Origin: Anoxybacillus pushchinoensis
GTDB lineage: Bacteria; Bacillota; Bacilli; Bacillales; Anoxybacillaceae
DNA length: 36,954 bases
Direction: 5' to 3'
NCBI RefSeq assembly: GCF_900111795.1
Contig: NZ_FOJQ01000006.1
Location: 35,043-71,996, forward strand
The notes below the pieces were generated by a model. It saw nothing but the letters and a program-made list of their open reading frames with translations, was not told where the DNA came from and did no database searches. Positions 23,907 through 31,682 of this stretch are shown piece after piece. Within the stretch, counting starts at the first letter, position 1. Each line of letters begins with the position of its first letter. The translations under genes and the position numbers were made by a program.

Positions 23907-24087
23907 TATAGTGACAGCTACCTTTCACGTTTGTTTTGGTCTTTTTTAGATTGACCTGCATATGTAAAAGTATGCGAGGAGAAAAACAACATTTATATAT
24001 TGACATAGCAAAAAGCTTTCTTATTTTTGGAATATTTGATAAAATAAATCGAAACGACAATGGGTGTGCAAGAAAGTAGGGATAGGA

Positions 24088-25842
24088 ATGAAAGTGTTTT
24101 TCGACTTAATGTGGTTTTTTAAGCAGGAAAAAAAGGCGTATGTCATCGGTATTATACTGCTTGCGATCGTTTCGTTGCTTGAACTTGTACCGCCGAAAGT
24201 GATTGGGCATGTTGTCGATGCGATCAAACAAGGGGAACTAACGACAGAAAAACTCACGATATGGTTAAGTGTGCTTGCAGGTGTGGCTATTTGTATGTAC
24301 GGCTGTCGTTATGTTTGGCGGACGATGATTTTTGGATCGGCAGCCAAGCTTGCCCGATTGTTGCGCGATCGGCTATACGGACATTTTACAAAGATGTCTC
24401 CGTCATTTTATCAAAATCGCCGCATCGGTGATTTAATGGCACACGCAACAAATGATTTGCAAGCTATTCAGCAAACAGCGGGCGTCGGTGTTTTAACGCT
24501 TGTCGACTCGTTATGCATCGGGGGCCTTGTCATTGCGACGATGGCTTTTACAATTAGTTGGAAATTGACGTTAATTTGTTTATTGCCGATGCCGCTTATG
24601 GCTTATTTAACAAAATACTACGGTTCGCTACTTCATCAACGGTTTCATCATGCACAAGAAGCGTTTTCTTCCTTAAACGATAAAGTGCAAGAAAGTATTG
24701 CAGGGATTAAAGTGATTAAAACGTTCGGTCAAGAGAAAGAAGAAATTGAGTCGTTTCGAGCACAGTCCGATGATGTTGTACAAAAAAATATGGCCGTTGC
24801 TCGCGTTGATTCATTATTTGATCCAACGATTTCACTCATTGTCGGTGTGTCGTTTTTTTTAGCTATTGTTTTTGGTGCCCGTTTTGTTGTGCAAGGAGAA
24901 TTGACAATCGGACAGCTAATTTCGTTTACGATGTATTTAGGTCTCCTTATTTGGCCAATGTTGGCTTTCGGTTGGTTATTCAACATCGTTGAGCGCGGTC
25001 GGGCTTCGTACGATCGTGTGTCATCGTTATTAAAGGAAAAACCAGATATACAAGAAGATGAAGGGGTGCTTGATAAAGTACCGACAGGCGATATCACTTA
25101 CGATATTCGCTCCTTTACATATCCGAATGAAACAGAGCCAACGTTACAACACATTCAATTTACGTTAAGAAAAGGTGAAACGTTAGGTATTGTTGGAAAG
25201 ACAGGAGCAGGAAAGACGACACTGTTGAAAGTGTTGTTGCGCGAGTTTGTTGGAATGGATGGGGACGTTTATTTTGGCGAGCATTCGATTACACAATATC
25301 GATTAGAACGATTGCGTGAGGCAATTGGTTATGTGCCACAAGACCATTTTCTTTTTTCAGCGTCTATTCGCGACAATATTGCATTTGCGCGACCGGATGC
25401 AAGCGAAGAAGAAGTAGAACATGTTGCTAAACTCGCCCAAGTACATGATGATATTTTACAGTTTCCTGAAGGATACGAAACAGTTGTTGGGGAGAGAGGC
25501 GTGTCTTTATCGGGCGGACAAAAGCAACGGTTATCCATCGCGCGTGCGCTATTGCTTGATCCAGAAGTGCTTATTTTAGATGATTCGCTATCGGCTGTCG
25601 ACGCGCAAACGGAGGAGCGCATTTTGCGATCGTTGAAAGAAAATCGAGCAGGGAAGACGACGATGATTGCAACCCATCGATTAAGTGCCATTCAGCACGC
25701 ACATCTCATTATTGTTCTTGAGGACGGAAAAATTGTTCAGCGCGGCACACATGATGAGCTCGTTGCACAAGACGGATGGTATCGCGATATGTATGTTCGC
25801 CAACAACTTGAACAACTTGTGGAACGTGGAGGGGTACAATGA
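24088..25842 (+). CDS. bmrC: ABC exporter subunit BmrC/YheI (degenerate-site half)
   Basis: This ABC half-transporter has 584 residues, matching BmrC (YheI, 585). Six N-terminal helices precede an ATPase domain with Walker A GKTGAGKTT (about residue 370), signature LSGGQKQR, Walker B VLILDDS and H-loop ATHRLS. The residue after Walker B is Asp rather than the catalytic Glu. That marks the half carrying the degenerate nucleotide site in heterodimeric exporters. With the next gene it would form a multidrug exporter. ATG 24088 is preferred over GTG 24064 because AGGGA precedes it at 6 nt. I saw no bmrB-like leader peptide upstream. ATGA overlap with bmrD. Confidence 0.85.
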   Translation: MKVFFDLMWFFKQEKKAYVIGIILLAIVSLLELVPPKVIGHVVDAIKQGELTTEKLTIWLSVLAGVAICMYGCRYVWRTMIFGSAAKLARLLRDRLYGHFTKMSPSFYQNRRIGDLMAHATNDLQAIQQTAGVGVLTLVDSLCIGGLVIATMAFTISWKLTLICLLPMPLMAYLTKYYGSLLHQRFHHAQEAFSSLNDKVQESIAGIKVIKTFGQEKEEIESFRAQSDDVVQKNMAVARVDSLFDPTISLIVGVSFFLAIVFGARFVVQGELTIGQLISFTMYLGLLIWPMLAFGWLFNIVERGRASYDRVSSLLKEKPDIQEDEGVLDKVPTGDITYDIRSFTYPNETEPTLQHIQFTLRKGETLGIVGKTGAGKTTLLKVLLREFVGMDGDVYFGEHSITQYRLERLREAIGYVPQDHFLFSASIRDNIAFARPDASEEEVEHVAKLAQVHDDILQFPEGYETVVGERGVSLSGGQKQRLSIARALLLDPEVLILDDSLSAVDAQTEERILRSLKENRAGKTTMIATHRLSAIQHAHLIIVLEDGKIVQRGTHDELVAQDGWYRDMYVRQQLEQLVERGGVQ

Positions 25843-27593
25843 ACGAGCGGCAAGTGTTTATGCGATTGATGAGCTATGCAAAACCGCATCGAAAATCGCT
25901 ATTGTTTGCTTTTTTTCTTTTAGCGTTAACGACTGCAGGGGAAGTGCTTGGGCCGATCATCGTGAAAATTTTTATTGATAACTATTTAACACATATGACT
26001 TTTCCACTTCAAGCTATGATTGGGCTAGCATCAGCTTACGTAGCGATTCATATTGGAAAAGTAGTTCTTTCTTACTTTCAATTACTAAAATTTCAAGAAA
26101 TTGCATTAAAAATTATCCAACAGTTGCGCATTGATGTGTTTGCGAAAGTACAATCGTTAGGTATGCGCTACTTCGATCGCACGCCAGCAGGAAGCATCGT
26201 ATCGCGAGTGACCAATGATACGGAAGCGATTAAAGAAATGTTTGTTGAAGTGCTCGTTACGTTTATTCAAAGCGCATTTTTCTTAGTTGGAGTATTTGTT
26301 GCGATGTTTTTGCTCGATGTTCGTTTGGCCGCTTTTTGTTTAGTTATTTTACCGATTATTTATTTTATTATTCGCACGTATCGTAAATATAGTTCCGTAT
26401 TTTATAGTGATTTGCGCGAGCGGTTAAGCCAGCTGAATGCGAAGTTAAATGAATCGTTGCAAGGGATGTCCATCATTCAAACGTTCCGCCAACAAAAGCG
26501 AATGCGGGAGCAATTTGGAGAGGTTAACGAAAAGCATTATATGGCAGCGATGAAAAACATTAAATTAGACAGTTTACTGTTACGTCCGGCAACAGACGTT
26601 GTTTATGTTTTTTCACTCATTGTCGTTTTAAGTTACTTTGGTATTTCTTCGTTTCAAAGTCCGGTTGAAATCGGCGTGTTATACGCCTTCGTCAACTATT
26701 TAGAGCGCTTTTTTGAGCCGATTAATCAAATGATGATGCGCTTATCCATGTTTCAACAGGCGCTCGTTGCTTCTTCTCGCGTGTTTCAACTGTTAGATGA
26801 ACAAGAAGAAGAACCGAAACAAGGCGAGCAGCCGCTTATCATTGAGCGCGGAACGATCGAATTTCGCAACGTGTCGTTTAGTTATGATGGAAAACGCGAT
26901 GTGTTAAAAAACATTTCGTTTGTTGCTCGACCAGGAGAGACAGTTGCGCTCGTCGGTCATACCGGAAGTGGAAAAAGCTCAATTATTCAACTGCTTATGC
27001 GTTTTTATGAGTTTGAACGTGGAGATATTTTGATTGACGGCAAGTCGATTAAAGCTTATCCGAAAAAGGAATTACGAAAAAATATCGGCCTTGTTCTTCA
27101 AGATCCATTTTTGTTTTATGGAACGGTGCGAGATAATATTCGGCTTTATAACCAACATTTAACGGAGAGCGATATTGAACGAGCGGCGAAATTTGTTCAA
27201 GCGCATGAGTTTATTGAAAAGCTACCGAAAGGATATGATCATCCTGTAACAGAGAGAGGAACGACGTTTTCGAGCGGTCAACGTCAGCTCATTGCCTTTG
27301 CTCGCACGATTGCGATGAATCCGAAAATATTGGTGCTTGATGAAGCGACCGCAAATATTGATACAGAAACGGAAGAAGCGATTCAAGAAGCGCTGAAAAA
27401 AATGAGAAAAGGACGGACAACGATCGCGATTGCTCATCGTTTATCGACCATTCAAGATGCCGATCAAATTCTCGTTTTGCATCAAGGGGAGATTGTCGAG
27501 CGTGGAACACATCAACAACTACTTGCGAAACGAGGGTTATATTACCGCATGTACGTCCTGCAAAATGGATTAACAGAAGATGTATGTACATAA
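25839..27593 (+). CDS. bmrD: ABC exporter subunit BmrD/YheH (catalytic half), short form
   Basis: This partner half-transporter has 584 residues. It has Walker A GHTGSGKSS (about residue 373), a non-canonical signature FSSGQRQL, and Walker B ILVLDEA with the true catalytic Glu. The pairing of this Glu with the LSGGQ of BmrC gives one active site and one degenerate site, typical of BmrCD-type exporters. B. subtilis BmrD is about 90 residues longer because of an extracellular domain (from memory), and that insertion is absent here. The start overlaps the bmrC stop, with GTGGAGGGG upstream. Confidence 0.83.
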   Translation: MNERQVFMRLMSYAKPHRKSLLFAFFLLALTTAGEVLGPIIVKIFIDNYLTHMTFPLQAMIGLASAYVAIHIGKVVLSYFQLLKFQEIALKIIQQLRIDVFAKVQSLGMRYFDRTPAGSIVSRVTNDTEAIKEMFVEVLVTFIQSAFFLVGVFVAMFLLDVRLAAFCLVILPIIYFIIRTYRKYSSVFYSDLRERLSQLNAKLNESLQGMSIIQTFRQQKRMREQFGEVNEKHYMAAMKNIKLDSLLLRPATDVVYVFSLIVVLSYFGISSFQSPVEIGVLYAFVNYLERFFEPINQMMMRLSMFQQALVASSRVFQLLDEQEEEPKQGEQPLIIERGTIEFRNVSFSYDGKRDVLKNISFVARPGETVALVGHTGSGKSSIIQLLMRFYEFERGDILIDGKSIKAYPKKELRKNIGLVLQDPFLFYGTVRDNIRLYNQHLTESDIERAAKFVQAHEFIEKLPKGYDHPVTERGTTFSSGQRQLIAFARTIAMNPKILVLDEATANIDTETEEAIQEALKKMRKGRTTIAIAHRLSTIQDADQILVLHQGEIVERGTHQQLLAKRGLYYRMYVLQNGLTEDVCT

Positions 27594-27609
27594 GTGAACA
27601 TATTTGTTT

Positions 27610-27637
27610 AAACCGCCACCCATTCACGTGGCGGTTT
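27610..27637. terminator. hairpin between converging bmrD and MBL gene
   Basis: A perfect 10-bp stem AAACCGCCAC/GTGGCGGTTT has an 8-nt loop. It holds the last codons and stop of the minus-strand MBL gene. T-tracts are short on both sides. Confidence 0.7.
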
Positions 27638-28550
27638 GACAATAAATAATTTCTCCTAATTTTAGTACGCGTAGCTGTTCGTTCGGGAGATGACGACGCT
27701 TCCATTCGGCATAAAGGCGATCTAGCGCTTCTTTCGGCGTGTCATCAGCAAGCGGAAATGTGCCGTAATGCATTGGAATAAATGTTTTGGCGCGGCAATC
27801 GATAAATGCTTGTACCGCTTCTTCAGGCGTTACATGTTGGGGTGCCATAAACCACTCGGGCTCATACGCACCGATCGGCAACAAAGCATAATCAATATGA
27901 AAACGAGCTCCAATGTCACGAAACCCACGAAAATATCCACTATCCCCGGCAAAGTAAAACGTTGGTTTTCCTTCTGTTTCAATCACCCATCCTCCCCAAT
28001 GGGATGCATTTGTATCAAATAGTGTTCGTTTCGACCAATGTTGTGCTGGGACAAACGTAAATGAAACATCCCGCTCCACAACGGTTTCCCACCAATCACA
28101 TTGTACGACACGCTCTATTCCTCTTTTGAGAAACGATGAGCGTAATCCGCTCGGTACAAGGATAAGTGGAGTTCCCTTCAATTTTTTTATACTGGAAAAA
28201 TGCAAATGGTCATAGTGGCTATGAGAAATAAGTACGATATCGACAGGAGGTACGTCGTCAAGCGAAACAGCTGGATCCGTTAGCCTACGAATGGTTCCTA
28301 ATCGTTTTGCCCATACGGGATCTGTAACAATCGTTAGTCCGTTTACTTGAATAATAAACGTAGCGTGCCCTATCCATGTGAGTAATGTTTGATCCTGATT
28401 CGCATGTAGCCGCGAAGGATCAATATGTTCGCGCGGCAAAGTATATGACCAATCTTTCTTTTTTTGTCTCCTTTCCGCATACCAACGCCACAAATCAGCA
28501 AATGACTTAGTTGTAGTAATCCCATCTAAATTTTCATACCGTTTTCTCAT
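27624..28550 (-). CDS. MBL-fold metallohydrolase, NAPE-PLD/UlaG-like
   Basis: This 308-residue protein is a metallo-beta-lactamase fold hydrolase of the NAPE-PLD-like type. The metal ligands are HSHYDH, then the QHWSKR segment, the bridging Asp in YFAGDSGY and the final His in FIPMHYGTF. A leading stretch (LLTWIGHATFIIQVNGLTIVTDPVW) is typical. No signal peptide is present. Bacterial members act on phosphodiesters or lactones; the substrate here is unknown. The start ATG 28550 has GGGAGGAG 5 nt upstream. A longer reading to 28625 lacks any ribosome binding site. Confidence 0.8.
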   Translation of the reverse strand: MRKRYENLDGITTTKSFADLWRWYAERRQKKKDWSYTLPREHIDPSRLHANQDQTLLTWIGHATFIIQVNGLTIVTDPVWAKRLGTIRRLTDPAVSLDDVPPVDIVLISHSHYDHLHFSSIKKLKGTPLILVPSGLRSSFLKRGIERVVQCDWWETVVERDVSFTFVPAQHWSKRTLFDTNASHWGGWVIETEGKPTFYFAGDSGYFRGFRDIGARFHIDYALLPIGAYEPEWFMAPQHVTPEEAVQAFIDCRAKTFIPMHYGTFPLADDTPKEALDRLYAEWKRRHLPNEQLRVLKLGEIIYCQTAT

Positions 28551-28592
28551 TTTTCTCCTCCCAAAACTCTGTTTCATTCGAACATGACGTTC

Positions 28593-28624
28593 TGTTATAT
28601 ATAAAAATTTGTTGTTATATAACA
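28593..28624. repeat. inverted repeat in the MBL gene upstream region
   Basis: TGTTATAT (28593-28600) and ATATAACA (28617-28624) form an 8-bp inverted repeat around a 16-bp spacer, 45-75 bp before the MBL start. It could be a regulator site. The rest of 28551-28746 is AT-rich with nothing recognised. Confidence 0.35.
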
Positions 28625-28746
28625 TAATTTCATTATTTTTTTTGTTTGTATAAGTAAAAAATATGGTTGTGTTTGATTTTTGTCACATCTCTTTTTTGAA
28701 ATTTTTTATAAAATGAAAGAGCAACTGACAGATGAGGGGGGATACG

Positions 28747-28959
28747 ATGTCTATTTTACCAAAAACAAATGAGTTAGGCTTTTTCGAGATACGTTTAAGA
28801 TCGATCGGGGGACTAGGAGCAAATAATGGTTGAAATACATGGGAAAAGCAAAGCATTTACTAAAAGAAGAAAATCGTGAGCTACTGGGCTGCTTTTGAAC
28901 AAGAAGTAGAGAGGAGATGGCGTCGTTTAAAAGCGATGCATGAACATCCGTATTTATAA
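28747..28959 (+). pseudogene. fossil of a 2-oxoacid:acceptor oxidoreductase locus
   Basis: A good ribosome binding site (GAGGGGGG) and ATG 28747 lead into MSILPKTNELGFFEIRL then SIGGLGAN. This looks like the start of a 2-oxoacid:acceptor oxidoreductase gamma-type subunit, but a stop follows after 28 codons. The rest resembles a helical C-terminus (GKAKHLLKEENRE, then after a one-base frameshift WAAFEQEVERRWRRLKAMHEH) that ends at TAA 28957-28959. The join of one gene start to another gene end suggests a large deletion. A regular terminator follows. The family call for the first part is moderate, for the second part weak. Confidence 0.5.
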
Positions 28960-28977
28960 AAAACATGTGCATTAAAC

Positions 28978-29016
28978 ATAGAACTGGGCATAACATGTGC
29001 TCAGTTCTATTTTTTA
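28978..29016 (+). terminator. intrinsic terminator
   Basis: ATAGAACTG/CAGTTCTAT, extended by GGC/GCT (G-T, G-C, C-G), is followed by TTTTTT. It is the terminator of the decayed locus just upstream. Confidence 0.85.
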
Positions 29017-29123
29017 TTTTTCATATTGACTATAATAGATGTATAAAGAAGAGGGAATATGGCCGCGTCGTGATGAACAATAGATGAATATATTATAGTA
29101 AAAAATGATTGGGGAGAAGAGCG

Positions 29124-30065
29124 TTGGAAGATGTTATCCTTCAACACGCGGAGCAGTTGAAGCGGTGGGAAGAAACACAAAAAGATATTTTCCAAGAACT
29201 AATTGAAAATCAACAAAAGATTCAGCAACAAAACGCGTTATATTATAACGAAAATGAAGAGACACGCATTATGGAACGATATTATGATCGTATAGATGAC
29301 CGAATGGACGGGAAGTTGTTATTTCAAACGTATCATGACTTAACGAAGCGGACGCACATACGCCGCATTCCATATTTTTTGAGTAAAGATTATTATTTGT
29401 ACACGTGGGTCGATTTACAACCAGATGGAACAGTAAAAAGCATTTATTCAGGAAAAAAGAAAGACCCACGTGCGGTGATTTTACAAGATTATGAGACAAT
29501 CCAAAAGCGATATGAGCAATTTATTCAACTTGTGAAAAAAGCAAAAAAAGGTGAACTTGATCTAGATCAAAAGATAAAAATGGTTGATAAACAATTTAAA
29601 TTTAATGCAGAACATGTTGTTCCGCAATCGTGGTTTGGGACCAAGGAGCCGATGAAAGGAGACTTGCATCACTTATTTGTTTGTGAACCGCGTTGCAATT
29701 CGATTCGCTCGAATTTTCCGTATGCCGATTTTCCATTTTATGAACCAGAGTCTCCTGATGAAGTCGTTCAAAATGATTGCGGCGTCGCACACGAGGAGCA
29801 TTTTGAACCGGAACACGGGAAAGGGGCGGTAGCTCGGGCGATGATGTACTTTCTCGTTCGTTATCCGCGTGCAATCAAACATCCATTTGTCGATCAAATC
29901 AATATTCCACTTCTTGTTCAATGGCATAAACGCTTTCCTGTTACAATGTATGAAAGACATCGAAATGCGGCGATTTTTCGAATTCAAGGAAATCGCAACC
30001 CATTTATCGATAAACCAAATCTTGCAGAACAGCTTTATTTTCTAATTGGGCGTAAAAGCAGATAG
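29124..30065 (+). CDS. endonuclease I family nuclease, apparently cytoplasmic
   Basis: This 313-residue protein carries the endonuclease I (EndA/Bsn/YurI) beta-beta-alpha-metal core. The active-site stretch is FNAEHVVPQSWF (His near residue 163), followed by MKGDLHHLFVCEPRCNSIRSN, GKGAVARAMMYFLVRYP, WHKRFPVTMYERHRN and QGNRNPFID. Secreted relatives have signal peptides, but here the first 50 residues are a charged, Gln/Glu-rich helix (AEQLKRWEETQKDIFQELIEN) with no membrane segment. I start at TTG 29124 because GGGGAG lies 7 nt upstream. A TTG at 29109 has none. It would cut RNA or DNA without sequence specificity. Confidence 0.75.
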   Translation: MEDVILQHAEQLKRWEETQKDIFQELIENQQKIQQQNALYYNENEETRIMERYYDRIDDRMDGKLLFQTYHDLTKRTHIRRIPYFLSKDYYLYTWVDLQPDGTVKSIYSGKKKDPRAVILQDYETIQKRYEQFIQLVKKAKKGELDLDQKIKMVDKQFKFNAEHVVPQSWFGTKEPMKGDLHHLFVCEPRCNSIRSNFPYADFPFYEPESPDEVVQNDCGVAHEEHFEPEHGKGAVARAMMYFLVRYPRAIKHPFVDQINIPLLVQWHKRFPVTMYERHRNAAIFRIQGNRNPFIDKPNLAEQLYFLIGRKSR

Positions 30066-30078
30066 GCGTTCGCACATA

Positions 30079-30127
30079 TTCTTCTCTTTTTCATATGCTG
30101 TATTACAGTTTATGAAAAGGGGAAGAG
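30079..30127 (+). promoter_or_regulatory. long hairpin sequestering the ribosome binding site of the next gene
   Basis: CTTCTCTTTTTCATA (30081-30095) pairs in full with TATGAAAAGGGGAAG (30111-30125), 15 bp with three G-T pairs. It extends outward by two more pairs and inward by CTGT/ACAG with an ATT loop. The AAGGGG ribosome binding site of the gene at 30132 is inside the stem. There is no T-tract, so it is not a terminator. Confidence 0.55.
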
Positions 30128-30131
30128 AACG

Positions 30132-31520
30132 ATGGGTGTAGAGCTAACAGCGTTACATTGGATTTACGTCTCGTTTATTTGTATTATTATCGCGTTGATG
30201 GTTTGGCGTAAAGATACATCATTAGTTTGTATGGTGGGTATCTTTTTGTTAGCGGTTACAGCAACAGGATCGTTGCCGATTTCTATTAGCACCATTTTTA
30301 AAAGTTTTATTTATGCCATAACTGAACTTCTTCCGACTATTCTTGTTATATCTATTATCGTATCGATGAGTAAACTTCTTACAGGCACAGGAGTAAATGA
30401 GGTAATGATCGCGCCGTTTGCGAAATTGATTCGTACACCTTCGTTAGCTTATTGGATGATTGGAATATTAATGATGATAATTTCTTGGTTTTTTTGGCCG
30501 TCGCCTGCAGTGGCGCTGCTCGGAGCGGTATTGTTGCCGGTTGCCGTGCGTGTAGGCCTCCCGCCACTAGGGGTGGCAATGGCGATGAATTTGTTTGGCC
30601 ACGGTATTGCACTATCAGGTGATTTCGTTATTCAAGGGGCACCGAAACTAACGGCGGATGCAGCAGGTATTCCGGTGTCTGAAGTTATTTCAGCAAGTGT
30701 CCCGCTCGTCTTCATTATGGGAATCGTCACGGTAACAACGGCATTTTTCTTCCTGCGCCGTGACATGAAGAGGGGAAATATTCAACAAGGTGAAGTCGTT
30801 GCCATTCAAGAAAATGAAGTGCAATCCCATCTATTAACGAAGCGGATGAAAGTCGCATTCGCGCTTCTCATTCCTATGCTGTTCGGATTGGACGTTGTCG
30901 CAATGTATTATTTTCAATTGCAAGGGGGAGATGCAACTGCATTAATTGGAGGAACAGCAATTTTTATTTTATCTCTTCTTTCAGTTACAGCATATAAGAA
31001 GAAGAGTTTAGAACAAATTACAGATTTATTGATTCAAGGATTTCAATTTGGTTTTAAAGTGTTCGGTCCAGTCATTCCAATTGCTGCTTTCTTTTATTTA
31101 GGGGATTCAGGATTTCAGACGATTGTGGGAGATTTTTTACCAAAACAATCGCATGGTATTGTCAATGATTTAGGTGTTGCCTTATCGACAGTTGTTCCGT
31201 TAAGCAAAGAAGTAGGAGCAGTTACGTTAGTAGGGGTAGGAGCTATTACTGGATTGGATGGATCTGGATTTTCGGGTATTTCCCTTGTCGGCTCCATCGC
31301 GAATTTATTTGCAACAGCGATCGGTACAGGAGTTGCCACTCTAACAGCACTTGGTCAAATTGCGTCCATTTGGGTTGGGGGTGGAACGCTAGTCCCTTGG
31401 GCGCTCATTCCAGCGGCAGCCATTTGTGGTGTTAGCCCATTCGAATTAGCAAGACGAAATGTTGTGCCAGTTGTTACAGGGTTAGTCGTGACGACAATCG
31501 TTGCAATGTTTCTCATTTAA
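30132..31520 (+). CDS. polytopic membrane transporter, ion-transporter superfamily-like
   Basis: This 462-residue protein has about 11-12 hydrophobic segments and a central cytosolic loop (RRDMKRGNIQQGEVVAIQENEV). The layout, with two similar halves and re-entrant Gly/Pro/Ser-rich stretches (FWPSPAVALLGAVLLPVAVRVGLP, SGDFVIQGAPKLTADAAGIP, LDGSGFSGISLVGSI), suggests an ion-transporter superfamily permease such as GntP, DcuC or CitMHS types. I cannot name the family or substrate with confidence. ATG 30132 follows AAGGGGAAG with a rather long spacing, inside a hairpin. It is followed by its own terminator. Confidence 0.6.
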   Translation: MGVELTALHWIYVSFICIIIALMVWRKDTSLVCMVGIFLLAVTATGSLPISISTIFKSFIYAITELLPTILVISIIVSMSKLLTGTGVNEVMIAPFAKLIRTPSLAYWMIGILMMIISWFFWPSPAVALLGAVLLPVAVRVGLPPLGVAMAMNLFGHGIALSGDFVIQGAPKLTADAAGIPVSEVISASVPLVFIMGIVTVTTAFFFLRRDMKRGNIQQGEVVAIQENEVQSHLLTKRMKVAFALLIPMLFGLDVVAMYYFQLQGGDATALIGGTAIFILSLLSVTAYKKKSLEQITDLLIQGFQFGFKVFGPVIPIAAFFYLGDSGFQTIVGDFLPKQSHGIVNDLGVALSTVVPLSKEVGAVTLVGVGAITGLDGSGFSGISLVGSIANLFATAIGTGVATLTALGQIASIWVGGGTLVPWALIPAAAICGVSPFELARRNVVPVVTGLVVTTIVAMFLI

Positions 31521-31522
31521 TT

Positions 31523-31566
31523 AAAAAGGGTGTCTCTATGGAGACACCCTTTGACACCCTTTTTAT
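31523..31566 (+). terminator. terminator with duplicated 3' arm
   Basis: AAAGGGTGTCTC/GAGACACCCTTT is a perfect 12-bp stem with a TATG loop. A second copy of the 3' arm, GACACCCTTTTT, follows at once, so AAAAAGGGTGTC can pair with either copy. Only the second is followed by a T-tract. Confidence 0.85.
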
Positions 31567-31582
31567 GTTATAAAACGCAACA
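31566..31582 (+). promoter_or_regulatory. GlnR/TnrA-like box 1
   Basis: TGTTA-n7-CAACA differs by one base from the GlnR/TnrA consensus TGTnA-n7-TnACA. It lies about 70 bp upstream of the likely start point of amt. Confidence 0.4.
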
Positions 31583-31608
31583 AAAGATAAAAAACTTTCA
31601 AAAAACTG

Positions 31609-31638
31609 TTGCATTTCTTTTTATTTATGTAATATATT
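31609..31638 (+). promoter_or_regulatory. putative amt promoter
   Basis: TTGCAT (31609-31614) and TATATT (31633-31638) are 18 bp apart. The start point would be near 31645. It is supported mainly by its position between two GlnR/TnrA-like boxes. Confidence 0.4.
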
Positions 31639-31649
31639 ATAACCATAAA

Positions 31650-31666
31650 TGTTATAAAAAATGACA
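31650..31666 (+). promoter_or_regulatory. GlnR/TnrA box 2 (perfect match)
   Basis: TGTTA-TAAAAAA-TGACA fits the consensus TGTnA-n7-TnACA exactly. It lies between the likely start point and the ribosome binding site, a position suited to repression when nitrogen is plentiful. Confidence 0.65.
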
Positions 31667-31682
31667 TAAAGGAGAGATGAGA

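Noticed and set aside
27624-28625. Longer MBL protein starting at 28625
   Set aside because: The extra 25 residues are not family-like and lack a ribosome binding site, whereas ATG 28550 has GGGAGGAG upstream.
30079-30127. Hairpin before the transporter as terminator of the nuclease gene
   Set aside because: No T-tract follows on the plus strand, and the start codon lies five bases after the stem.
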